Source: UBA9926 sp038131595
Lineage (GTDB): Bacteria; Pseudomonadota; Gammaproteobacteria; Pseudomonadales; Azotimanducaceae
Direction of reading: 5' to 3'
Assembly: GCA_038131595.1 (NCBI GenBank)
Contig: JAYPPR010000003.1
Coordinates: forward strand, 199,006 to 263,005
Length of the DNA: 64,000 nt
In this document: piece by piece, positions 1 to 8,323 of the stretch
Numbering within the stretch: position 1 is the first letter of the stretch
How the letters are laid out: every line of letters starts with the position of its first letter
Program-made: the position numbers and the translations under genes
The notes under the pieces: model-generated
Seen by the model: only the letters and a program-made list of their open reading frames with translations
Told to the model about the DNA's origin: nothing
Databases searched by the model: none

Positions 1-833
1 TTATTCGAGCATCTATTGCTTTGATAATGATCATCCGGCGCTAGGCAAGGCCCCTCCAGCTTCAGAATCTCCGCACCCTCTTTATCGATCGATGGAAGCG
101 TCCGGGCAGTGCCGCGTCATGTGCTATCACCCGCACCACAGTCGTCGATTGAGTGAACTTGAGCTACATGAAATGGAGCAAGTCGTGCTCAGCTGGGCCC
201 GTCAGACCAAAGAATTAACGGCCGCTGGGTGGGAACAGGTGTTTATTTTCGAAAATAACGGATCAGTCGTTGGGGTCTCTAACCCGCATCCTCATTGCCA
301 AATTTATGCGTTCCCTTTTGCGGTAGATGCGATACAGCGGGAAATAGAAGCGGCCAAGGCTCATTATGAGGAAGTAAAACGATCGCTCTTTGACGAGATC
401 ATAGAGGCCGAGCGCTTGGATGGCCGGCGGATGTTGCTCGATGAGCACGACTGGACGGTGTTCGTGCCCTATTTTGCTCAGTTTCCGTTCGAGATGATGC
501 TGGTGCCGCACCGTTTTATGGCGACGCTTGCGGAGGCGACAGATGCGGAACTTAAGGGGACTAGCCTTTGCGCTTAAGGTTTCTCTTCAGCGGCTTGACC
601 GGGTGCTGGGCCAAGCTCAGAGTTATATCCTCTCAGTTCACCAAGCTCCAAGTACATGGCAGCAAGCACAAGCGCCCGGCGTGTATTCAACTTACGTGCA
701 TATTCAGCCCTTCTTGCGCGCGCCCTCCCTGCAAAAATTTTTGGCAGGAATCGAGACGGCGGCGGGTCAGTTCCTAAATGATGCAGCCCCCGAGGAGCAT
801 GCCGATGCGCTGCGGCGTGTCGTACTAGCCTGA
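1..833 (+). pseudogene. galT: Galactose-1-phosphate uridylyltransferase, 3' part, with internal frameshift
   Basis: Leloir pathway enzyme that exchanges UDP between UDP-glucose and galactose-1-phosphate in the cytoplasm. The frame is already open at base 2, so the 5' end lies outside the window. Recognisable GalT signatures are CRVMCYHPHH (about 113-142) and SNPHPHCQIYA (about 278-310), whose HPH holds the nucleotidylated histidine; the usual glycine after HPH is cysteine here. The reading frame ends early at 577. A second frame, +1 relative to the first, continues with the GalT C-terminus (YILSVHQAP, YVHIQPFLRAP, LQKFLAGIE) to 833. The two frames join cleanly if one extra base is assumed in CTTAAGGGG at 551-559. 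It is either a real broken gene or a one-base assembly error. The family call is secure; functional status is not. Confidence 0.85.
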
Positions 834-1028
834 CAAGTGCGACGCCGAACCGATTTTCTTTGGAGGCTGTTTCCTATATGGTCCAGAGTCGTCGCTTCTA
901 GATGACAACGGCTTTACTCAGGCGTAAACAGTCGCAAATAATCGCAAAAGCCATCCATCAATAGTGATTGTTGTGGCGTAGGCGGCAGACAAGGACACGA
1001 GATAACCAAAAGGCAGAGGATAGAAACG

Positions 1029-2036
1029 ATGAAGGTAGATACTCACCTAACCCAAGATTGGAAGAAAATTCCTGAGCACATTCAACGCGTTGAGGCCGAG
1101 GGCTATGATGGCGTTGGCACTGCCGAAATGAACCACGATCCATTTTTCCCGTTACTGATTGGTGCTGAGCATAGTGAGCGGGTTGAACTTCGGACCGGAA
1201 TTGCGGTTGCGTTTGCCAGGTCGCCTATGACCATGGCGAATCAAGCCCATGATTTGAACGCCTATTCAAAGGGGCGATTTACACTTGGACTCGGTTCCCA
1301 AATTCGCGCCCACATTACCAAACGATTCTCAATGCCATGGGGCGCACCGGCCGCACAGATGCGCGAACTCGTTTTGGCGATGCGAGCAATCTGGGCCAAT
1401 TGGTATGACGGCGAGCCTCTCCGGTTTGAAGGAAAGTATTACCAGCACACGCTAATGACGCCCGCATTTACGCCGGAAGACACCGCTTATGGGGCACCCA
1501 AGGTGGTGCTTGCTGCAGTGGGACCCATCATGACCGAAGTCGCTGCGGAGGTTGGAGATGGCTTAATTATCCATCCGTTCTCAAACGAGAAGTATATCCG
1601 CGAAGTGACGCTGCCCGCGGTAGAGAGAGGGCTGGCAAAGGCTGGCAAGCAGCGGAAGGATTTTGAAATCAGCTACACCCCTTTTGTTGTGTCTGGTAAG
1701 GATGAACAAACCTTTGATGCTGAGAAAGCGACTGCGAAAGCGAGGATCTCGTTTTACGGTTCGACACCTGCCTACAAACAGGTGCTTGGTGTGCATGGTT
1801 GGGGCGATCTTCAGGTCGAGCTGAACGCGATGTCAAAGCAGGGACAGTGGAAAGAGATGGCAGACCTCATTACAGATGACATTCTTGATGTGATGGGCGT
1901 TGTTGGTGAGCCAGATCAGGTCGTTAAGGAAATGTTAGCTCGCTATGGCGATTTCACAGATCGGACAAGTGGCGCGTTTTCTTTTGTTGACACTGAGCAG
2001 CGCGTGAACATGGTGTCGGCGTTAAGAGCAGGCTGA
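1029..2036 (+). CDS. Luciferase-like (LLM class) flavin-dependent oxidoreductase
   Basis: 335 residues, a TIM-barrel protein of the bacterial luciferase / F420-dependent reductase superfamily. Visible family features are the N-terminal LTQDWKKIPEHIQRVEAEGYDG segment, TGIAVAFARSPMTMA (strand plus flavin-pocket loop, about residues 57-71), and GRFTLGLGSQIRAHI (about 86-100), which resembles the TIGR03617-type LLM subfamily. The substrate is unknown; the cofactor may be FMN or F420. Start ATG at 1029 follows AGAGGA with good spacing. The stop is one base before the ATG of mtnA, so the two are almost certainly co-transcribed. Well-known members of this superfamily (SsuD, DmoA) oxidise organosulfur compounds. 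With mtnA next door, a sulfur-related role is a reasonable but unproven inference. Confidence 0.8.
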   Translation: MKVDTHLTQDWKKIPEHIQRVEAEGYDGVGTAEMNHDPFFPLLIGAEHSERVELRTGIAVAFARSPMTMANQAHDLNAYSKGRFTLGLGSQIRAHITKRFSMPWGAPAAQMRELVLAMRAIWANWYDGEPLRFEGKYYQHTLMTPAFTPEDTAYGAPKVVLAAVGPIMTEVAAEVGDGLIIHPFSNEKYIREVTLPAVERGLAKAGKQRKDFEISYTPFVVSGKDEQTFDAEKATAKARISFYGSTPAYKQVLGVHGWGDLQVELNAMSKQGQWKEMADLITDDILDVMGVVGEPDQVVKEMLARYGDFTDRTSGAFSFVDTEQRVNMVSALRAG

Positions 2037-2037
2037 C

Positions 2038-3096
2038 ATGACAACCACTCCGTCGTTGCCAAGAAGCATTATTCCTTCTGCCACGCAGCTTCGCATTCTG
2101 GACCAGCGGCGGCTGCCCGCGGAAACGACTTATCTGGACTGCACCACAACTGATAGCGTGATCGATGCGATTAAGACGCTGGCTGTTCGAGGTGCGCCAG
2201 CCATCGGGCTTGCGGCAGCCTATGGATTGCTGCTTGGTCGGACGGCGGGTCAGGGTCCGGATGAAACCCTGTCTCAGTTTGAGGCTGCGGCGAGCGCTTT
2301 GATTGCGGCAAGGCCAACGGCCGTTAACCTTGCCTGGGCGGTGGAGCATATGATGGCGTGTGTCCGGCACGAGCATCGAAATGCCTTTCCAGAGGGGTGG
2401 GCCGATCGCCTAAAGGCGGAGGCTGATCAACTGTTTGACGCTGACCGCCAAGCCTGTTTGACGATGGGTAAGATTGGCGCCGAGCTTATTCCTCACGGCG
2501 GCAGGGTCTTGACGCACTGTAATGCTGGTTCGCTTGCGGTGTCTGAATTTGGAACGGCATTGGCGCCGATTTACGCGGCTCACGCTGGCGGAAACCCCGT
2601 CCACGTGTTTGTCGATGAGACGAGGCCATTGCTACAAGGCTCGAGATTAACCGCGTTTGAACTCATGGCCCACGAGGTGCCTTGCACATTGATCACCGAC
2701 AACATGGCGGCACATGTGATGGCGACGCACCAAGTGGACTTGGTCATTGTCGGCGCCGACAGAGTGGCCGCCAATGGTGATGCGGCCAACAAAATAGGAA
2801 CGCTAGGTGTCGCCGTATTGGCAAAGCATTTCAAGATTCCATTTTATGTGGTGTGTCCTTACTCGACCGTGGATCTTAGAACCTCGCGAGGAGCAGATAT
2901 CGAGATAGAAGAAAGAGCACCCTCAGAGGTTCGAGAGGTGTATGGCGTCCAAGTGGCACCGCGAGACGTTAACGTATTTAATCCGGCGTTTGACGTTACT
3001 CCAGCTGAGCTTATCTCGGGGATCATCACAGAGCGGGGGCTGATATCAGGAAACCTCTCGGAGGGACTTGCCCAGCAAAATGAGGGATATCAGTGA
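2038..3096 (+). CDS. mtnA: S-methyl-5-thioribose-1-phosphate isomerase
   Basis: Interconverts 5-methylthioribose-1-phosphate and 5-methylthioribulose-1-phosphate in methylthioadenosine salvage. It has 352 residues, the normal length, and belongs to the eIF2B-alpha/beta/delta-like fold. Conserved motifs are VRGAPAIG (about 50-57), THCNAGSLA with catalytic Cys161, and GADRVAANGDAANKIGT with the acid Asp241. No defect is visible. It starts one base after the flavin oxidoreductase stop and overlaps by four bases the GTG start of the class II aldolase downstream, so it is the middle gene of a three-gene operon. No mtnC, mtnD or mtnK is seen in the window, so the route beyond the aldolase step is open. 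Confidence 0.93.
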   Translation: MTTTPSLPRSIIPSATQLRILDQRRLPAETTYLDCTTTDSVIDAIKTLAVRGAPAIGLAAAYGLLLGRTAGQGPDETLSQFEAAASALIAARPTAVNLAWAVEHMMACVRHEHRNAFPEGWADRLKAEADQLFDADRQACLTMGKIGAELIPHGGRVLTHCNAGSLAVSEFGTALAPIYAAHAGGNPVHVFVDETRPLLQGSRLTAFELMAHEVPCTLITDNMAAHVMATHQVDLVIVGADRVAANGDAANKIGTLGVAVLAKHFKIPFYVVCPYSTVDLRTSRGADIEIEERAPSEVREVYGVQVAPRDVNVFNPAFDVTPAELISGIITERGLISGNLSEGLAQQNEGYQ

Positions 3097-3729
3097 CAGA
3101 GCGAGAGGGCGTCATTAAATACTCGCTCGATTTCACGGATGGAGTCTTGGGTGAGCCCGCGTCACTTGATGTCCTTAAACGCGTGGCGCTCGATTTTTAA
3201 AGACACAGGACTTCTCGGTGAAGATCCAGATCGCTACGGGGGCTACGGCTTCGGTAATTTGAGTGTTCGGACAGACCGAGGGTTCCTCATTACCGGATCC
3301 CAAACAGGGAATCTCAGTACGACTTCTAGTTCACATTACGCGGAAGTTGTTGCTTGGTCGCTTGAAGACAATGCAGTGTCTGCCATGGGGCCCATTCGAC
3401 CTTCATCAGAAGCGCTAACCCACGCCGCGATCTATGACGCATTTGAATCGATCCGTTATGTATTTCATGTTCATTCGCCGGATATCTGGAGGCAGTCACA
3501 GTGGCTCGGCCTACCCTCAACATCGGCGGATATCGCATACGGGACGGTAGACATGGCGCTGGCGTTGAAGAAGCTAGCCGGCGCATCGGGTCCAGAGGGC
3601 ATCATGACGATGTTAGGGCACGAAGATGGTGTCATGTCCTGGGGTGCGAGCGCAGAGACAGCTGGCACCCACATGGTATGTGCGCTCGCTCGAGCAAAGT
3701 CGTCGCCGGCCGCGGAATTTGAACACTAG
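3093..3729 (+). pseudogene. Class II aldolase/adducin family protein (MtnB- or Ald2-like), frameshifted
   Basis: Zinc-dependent class II aldolase-fold protein next to mtnA. The likely substrate is methylthioribulose-1-phosphate, as a dehydratase (MtnB) or an aldolase (Ald2 of the DHAP shunt); sequence alone does not decide. The true start appears to be GTG 3093, overlapping the end of mtnA. It reads TEREGVIKYSLDFTDG and then runs to a stop at 3200. The conserved remainder (LNAWRSIF, DRYGGYGFGNLSVR, GSQTGN, the metal-binding HVHSPDIW near 3467-3490, GHEDGVMSWG) is in the +1 frame. Removing one A from AAA at 3177-3179 gives a continuous protein of about 211 residues. As it stands, ATG 3139 gives a 196-residue product that lacks the native N-terminus. 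Real mutation and assembly error are both possible. Confidence 0.75.
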
Positions 3730-4004
3730 GGCGCTGATCGTGCCGCTTATCCTCTCGCAACAGCCGTTGCCAGGAATGGCACCAACGCATTCTGTTACAT
3801 GGCGGGGAGTGGTTTCCGACCGAGCAACCGACAACAGCGTTTGGTCCGACCTGTGGAGGCTTGAAACCAAGCAAAGGCCAAGAAATGAAAAGACAAAGAA
3901 AAGGGGCGAGTTAACAGCGGTCTAAAGGTCGTATTTAAGAAACAGCGCTAGGATGCTATGGTCTGCATGAAATCTCGATAACGTAAGGTGAGGCGGGGAT
4001 CGTT
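3730..4004 (+). other. Spacer between aldolase and DUF3014 gene
   Basis: About 275 bases without a credible gene. Open frames here have no recognisable motif or ribosome binding site. The 3' part (3880-3950) is A/G-rich and probably carries the promoter of the DUF3014 gene, but no clear -35/-10 pair is evident. Confidence 0.4.
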
Positions 4005-4862
4005 ATGCTTGAGAACAAAGGGTTGCTGATTGCTATCGGTGTGACGCTGCTTGTCGCAATCGGCCTGGGGGTGGCTGTCCTTAATGAAGAGCCAGAGCCT
4101 GCGCCTACCGTGGTAACCGAGATAGCTATTCCTGAGCCTCCCGAGCCAGAGCCAGACCCGCTGCCCGAACCAGAACCTGAGCCAGAACCCGAGCCAGAGC
4201 CCGAGCCAGAGGTGATTGAGGCACCTGAAGCGGTTGTTGAGCCGTCAGAGCCTGCCTTTATCCTCCCACTGCTCGATGCGAGCGATGCGCTGGTCCGAGA
4301 CGCGCTGGTGAGTCTAAGCCGGCACGAAGGTTTGCATCGTTGGCTAGCAGTTGACGATCTCATTCGAAAGTTTGTCGGTTTTACCCAAGGAGTGTCAGAG
4401 GGGCGCGTCATACGCGCTGCTGTCCAGGTCTTGGCACCACGAACAGGCTTTTCGGCAATCCGAGTGGGTGACAACGCGTTTATTTTGAACCCGGCCAGTT
4501 ATGCGAGATACGACACGTTTACTTGGATTATTGACTCGGTAGATGCAGAGGCGCTGGCAGACTTTTATGTACTGATCACCCCACTACTGGATCAAGCCTA
4601 TAAGGAACTGGGGATGCCAGACCCGGATTTCGATCGAGTTGTCTTCGCCGCTATCGGGTTACTGCTTGAGACGCCGGTGGTCGAAGGTGAGATTGGGCTC
4701 GAGCGACCGGTGGTGATGTATGAATTTGCGGATGACAGTCTTGAGTCCTTACAGCCCGCGCAGAAGCAACTCGTGAGAATGGGGCCTGCGAATACCAAGA
4801 GAATCAAAAGCAAGCTATCAGAGGTGGCCAGGGCACTGAGAAGTGCTCGAAACAATCCTTAG
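4005..4862 (+). CDS. DUF3014 family membrane-anchored protein with Pro-Glu spacer
   Basis: 285 residues, function unknown. Residues 1-6 are cytoplasmic and about 7-27 form a single transmembrane helix (LLIAIGVTLLVAIGLGVAVL). Residues about 29-75 are an almost pure Pro/Glu spacer (EPEPEPEP..., coded at 4090-4215), much like the rigid TonB arm. The rest is a periplasmic DUF3014 domain: LPLLDASDALVRDAL (about 92-106), LAVDDLIRKFV, NPASYARYDTF, ELGMPDPDFD and YEFADDSLESLQPAQKQLVRMGP. The family is widespread in gammaproteobacteria and probably acts at the cell envelope. Start ATG 4005 is followed directly by the membrane segment. The CoA-transferase gene starts 8 bases downstream, so the two may be co-transcribed. 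Confidence 0.82.
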   Translation: MLENKGLLIAIGVTLLVAIGLGVAVLNEEPEPAPTVVTEIAIPEPPEPEPDPLPEPEPEPEPEPEPEPEVIEAPEAVVEPSEPAFILPLLDASDALVRDALVSLSRHEGLHRWLAVDDLIRKFVGFTQGVSEGRVIRAAVQVLAPRTGFSAIRVGDNAFILNPASYARYDTFTWIIDSVDAEALADFYVLITPLLDQAYKELGMPDPDFDRVVFAAIGLLLETPVVEGEIGLERPVVMYEFADDSLESLQPAQKQLVRMGPANTKRIKSKLSEVARALRSARNNP

Positions 4863-4870
4863 ACTCTCTA

Positions 4871-6053
4871 ATGGCTAAGCCCCTCGCTAACATTCGCGTG
4901 CTTGATCTGAGCATCGTCCGAGCCGGGCCGGTTGCGGTAAGACTGCTGGCGGATTGGGGTGCCGATGTTATCCGCATAGAACAGCCAAGGTCCGATGACT
5001 CGGGAGGCGTGACCGGGTCGATGCAATCTTCAGATGCACAAAACCTGCATCGAAATAAACGTGGGCTCACGCTGGATCTAAAGCATCCAAAGGGCTATGC
5101 CGTACTCGAGCGGCTAGTTCGAACTGCCGACGTGCTGGTTGAAAACTTCAAAACCGATGTCAAGCACCGCCTCAAGATTGACTACGAATCCCTTTCTAAA
5201 CTGAACCCTCGTTTAATCGTCGGGAGTATTAGTGGATTTGGTCAAGAGGGCCCGTACGCCAGTCGCCCAGGGTTCGATCAGATCATTCAAGGGATGAGTG
5301 GGCTTATGAGTCTCACTGGTTCTCCAGATGGGGAACCTATGCGCGCGGGTATTGCGGTGAGTGATACCTCTGCGGGTATGTTCCTGGGACAAGGGATATT
5401 GCTGGCCTTATTAGAGCGGCAACAAACGGGTCGAGGGCAATGGGTCCATACGAGCTTGCTCGAGGCGATGCTCAGCAAGCTCGATTTTCAGGGTTCAAGA
5501 TACACAATGGACGGAGATAGTCCGGGTAGGGAAGGCAATCATCATCCAACAGCTGCGCCTATGGGCGTCTTTAGAGCGTCTGATGGATTTGTCAATTTGG
5601 CAGCGACCTCGGGAAGAATGTGGCGGGCATTTTGTAAGAAGTTATCGCTCGATGCGCTCTTAGAGGATCCCCGGTTTGAAACCAATCAGCAGCGGGTAAA
5701 GCATCGTGAGGCACTGATTGAGTTGATTGAAAGCAAGACTGCGCAGAAAACACAAGCGTCGCTGATTACAGAGTTAAACGCGATAGGGTGCCCGTGTGGG
5801 ACCTATATACACAGTTGCCGAAGCCTTTGATGACCCTCAGGCTCGAGCGCTTCAAATGCGACTGCCCACTGATCACTCGGAAAGAGGGCAGGTCGACCTT
5901 GTTCGTTCGCCCATTAATCTTTCAAATCACCCCAACGCCCATGATCAGGCGCGTGCGGTACCCTACCGCGGGCAGCACACCTTTGAGATCTTGCAGGCGG
6001 CGGGATTAAGTGAAACAGAGCTCAAGTCGTTGAAAGATGAAGGCGTCATTTAA
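4871..6053 (+). pseudogene. Family III CoA-transferase (CaiB/BaiF type), frameshifted
   Basis: Moves CoA between carboxylic acids; the substrate cannot be told. Conserved features are DLSIVRAGPVAVRLLADWGADVIRIE (about 12-37), RNKRGLTLDLK, LVENFK, SGFGQEGPYASRPGFDQIIQ, and AGIAVSDTSAG, whose Asp is the expected acyl-accepting residue. The frame beginning at ATG 4871 reaches IGCPCG and then leaves the family and stops at 5830. The C-terminal part (VGPIYTVAEAFDDPQA, HPNAHDQARAVPYRGQHT) continues in the +1 frame to 6053. Deleting the T at 5795 restores IGCPVGPIYTVAEAF, the standard motif, and a protein of about 393 residues. The first frame alone would lack about 75 C-terminal residues. It is either a recent inactivating mutation or a sequencing error. 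Confidence 0.82.
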
Positions 6054-6089
6054 CGAGTTGGCCTAGGCTGCGCACAAGGTGGATTTGGC

Positions 6090-6893
6090 ATGAAGCAAAT
6101 TAAGCTAACGACCGAGAAAATGTTGCTTGAGACAAACGGCCCAGTGAGTTGGATTACGTTTAATCAGCCTGAAAAGCGAAATGCCATTTCGCTAGCGATG
6201 TGGGAAGGGCTAGCTGAGGCTCTCGCATTGTCTATGGAGGACGAGTCGATCAAGGTGATTGTTCTCAAAGGAGCGGGCGGTCAAGCATTCGTGTCCGGCG
6301 CCGACATATCGGAATTCGATCAGAAGCGTAATTCGGCTGAGGCTAAAGCGGCGTATGCGCAAATTGCTGGGCAAGCGTCTCGATACTTGCGTCAATCCGA
6401 TAAGCCGGTGATTGCGTTGATCGAGGGTTACTGCATCGGCGGCGGGCTCGCAACGGCGCTCCAGGCAGATGTCCGCTTTGCTACACCTGGCTCGACGTTT
6501 GGCATTCCCGCCGCACGATTGGGGCTTGGATACGAGTACGAGGGGTTGCGGCTTCTAACACAGATCGTAGGCCCCTCTCGAGCAAGAGACATCATGATGT
6601 CAGCGCGGCTGTTTAAAGCGGATGAGGCGCTCGCGATGGGACTCGTTAATTTTGTCGAGTCTGAAGGGGATATCTATGAAGCGGTCGCGGCTTACGCAGA
6701 GCGCATCGCTTCCAATGCGCCACTGACTATTCGCGCTGCTCGTGCTGCGATCAGTGATGTCATGCTCGAGGCCTCAAAGCGAGATAGGTCTGGTGTGCAG
6801 GCGCTCATCGATGCTTGTTTTGATAGTGAGGACTACCGAGAGGGTCGCCGGGCCTTTGCTGAAAAACGGCCGCCTCAGTTTAGAGGCAAATAG
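6090..6893 (+). CDS. Enoyl-CoA hydratase/isomerase (crotonase) family protein
   Basis: 267 residues, normal crotonase length. Visible motifs are FNQPEKRNAIS (about 26-36), the oxyanion-hole segment AFVSGADISEFD (about 66-77), and IEGYCIGGGLATALQADVRFA (about 111-131), whose glycines form the second half of the oxyanion hole. These proteins hydrate or isomerise enoyl-CoA thioesters. The second catalytic region here is PAARLGLGYEYEGLRLL, which departs from the classical hydratase glutamate loop, so the exact reaction is uncertain. Start ATG 6090 has AAGGTGG upstream. It lies 36 bases after the CoA-transferase, which suggests a shared acyl-CoA pathway for an unidentified acid. Confidence 0.85.
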   Translation: MKQIKLTTEKMLLETNGPVSWITFNQPEKRNAISLAMWEGLAEALALSMEDESIKVIVLKGAGGQAFVSGADISEFDQKRNSAEAKAAYAQIAGQASRYLRQSDKPVIALIEGYCIGGGLATALQADVRFATPGSTFGIPAARLGLGYEYEGLRLLTQIVGPSRARDIMMSARLFKADEALAMGLVNFVESEGDIYEAVAAYAERIASNAPLTIRAARAAISDVMLEASKRDRSGVQALIDACFDSEDYREGRRAFAEKRPPQFRGK

Positions 6894-7012
6894 CGGAAGC
6901 GGCGAACAAAATTGAAACTCGCACGCTCGCATGGTTTCTCCTTTTCGCTGGAGATATAACGCTAGGGATATAAAAACTAGGGTAGAGATAAAGGAAGTGT
7001 GATGGGTCTCGG

Positions 7013-8323
7013 TTAGCGCTCCCTCATCGCATTGGCGGTGGCTCGTTTTACCGGCTTCAGCAAATAGTCTAGCACTGTCTTTTCGCCGGTGATGATGTCC
7101 ACCGAGGCAACCATCCCAGTCATGATCGGCAGAGGCGCGAGCTCGGTGCCGAGATAGTTCTTTTCCGTACGTACCCTGATCTCAAAAAAGTGCTCGCCGG
7201 TTTCGTCGACAATGGTGTCGGCGCCAATGCGTTCAAGTCTGGCCTCAAGGCCGCCATAGATGGCGAAATCATAGGCAGTGAGTTTTACCATAGCCTTCTG
7301 CCCTGGGCGGATGAAGGCGATATCAACAGGTCTAACCTTTGCATTCACTAGGAGCGTGTCATTGGTTGGCACAATCTCAATGAGGTCCATGCCAGGCTGT
7401 ATGACTGCTCCCTCTGTCGTGACGAGGATTCGGTTAACGACGCCATCCACGGGCGATCGAACTTCGGTTCGATCCACGCGATCTTGCAAAGCAACTTTGG
7501 AGTAAGTCAGCCTTGATAATTCTGCTCGGACTAATGTGAGTTCCTCCTGAGCTGAGCTTTTAAACTGCTGTTGCCTCTCCAGGATTTTCTCCTCGGCTTC
7601 CTGAATCATTGATTCAGCACTCGGAGCCTTTAGCTGTGCTGTTTCGAGTCGGCCGCTCGCTTCATTGACCGCCATCCGCAGACGGAGCAGCTCAACTTGG
7701 GAGACCGCGCCTTTCGCGACGAGTGGCTCGGTTATCTCCAGTTCCTGCTCCGCAAGAGCGGCGTTCTCGGCGAGTTTTTGCAATTCGCGGTTTAATTCCT
7801 CTCTCGCTTGAATGTGTTGCTGGCGTTGCTCGCGCAAGATGGCAATCGCACTCGCTAACTCAGTTTTGCGTGATTCGAAAAGGCGTAATTCCTCTTGGAA
7901 CAGTATCGCTTGGTCAATGGTTAGATTTTCTGGAGATTTGAGTCCTTGTTCCGATATTTCTGCTTCGAGACGCAGGGCTCGGTAGTTCAGTGCGTCGATT
8001 GACGCTTCATTCTCTTTGAACGACGAATTGAAGCGGGTGTCGTCGATACGTAGCAGCGGCGCGCCTTTTTTGACTTGATCACCAACGTTGACGTTGATTT
8101 CTCGGAGAATGCCTCCCTCCAGATTTTGAATCGTTTGGATTTGACTGGAAGGGATAACGCGGCCTGTGGCTCGTGTTACTTCGTCGAGGGTCGCGTAGTT
8201 TGCCCATAGCAGCGCGATAGAAACGAACAGCGCAATACTCCAGAGTAACCAATGCGCCAGCGGGTTGCCTTTGCTATCGGTCTCAAGCCCTGTCCGGTTA
8301 AGTTCGTTGAGGAATCGGTTCAT
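7013..8323 (-). CDS. Type I secretion membrane fusion protein, HlyD/LapC type
   Basis: Inner-membrane adaptor that links a type I ABC exporter to an outer-membrane TolC-like channel. It has 436 residues. There is one transmembrane helix at about 27-47 (WLLWSIALFVSIALLWANYA). A half-lipoyl segment with the family motif GGILREINVNVGDQVKKG lies at about 70-90, followed by a long coiled-coil hairpin (about 100-285, rich in E, Q, L, A) and a beta-barrel C-terminal part with VRSPVDGVVNRI and a typical MTGMVASVDIITGEKTVLDYLLKP ending. Its start overlaps the end of the exporter gene by four bases, showing translational coupling. No outer-membrane partner is nearby. Confidence 0.92.
   Translation of the reverse strand: MNRFLNELNRTGLETDSKGNPLAHWLLWSIALFVSIALLWANYATLDEVTRATGRVIPSSQIQTIQNLEGGILREINVNVGDQVKKGAPLLRIDDTRFNSSFKENEASIDALNYRALRLEAEISEQGLKSPENLTIDQAILFQEELRLFESRKTELASAIAILREQRQQHIQAREELNRELQKLAENAALAEQELEITEPLVAKGAVSQVELLRLRMAVNEASGRLETAQLKAPSAESMIQEAEEKILERQQQFKSSAQEELTLVRAELSRLTYSKVALQDRVDRTEVRSPVDGVVNRILVTTEGAVIQPGMDLIEIVPTNDTLLVNAKVRPVDIAFIRPGQKAMVKLTAYDFAIYGGLEARLERIGADTIVDETGEHFFEIRVRTEKNYLGTELAPLPIMTGMVASVDIITGEKTVLDYLLKPVKRATANAMRER

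Noticed and set aside
551..560. Programmed +1 frameshift like the CTT-AGG type site in galT
   Set aside because: No recoding is known for GalT; the sequence only loosely resembles known sites. Mutation or assembly error is simpler.
4142..4213. - strand frame coding Gly-Ser repeats opposite the Pro-Glu region
   Set aside because: It is a shadow of the Pro-Glu codons; the + frame has the DUF3014 domain.
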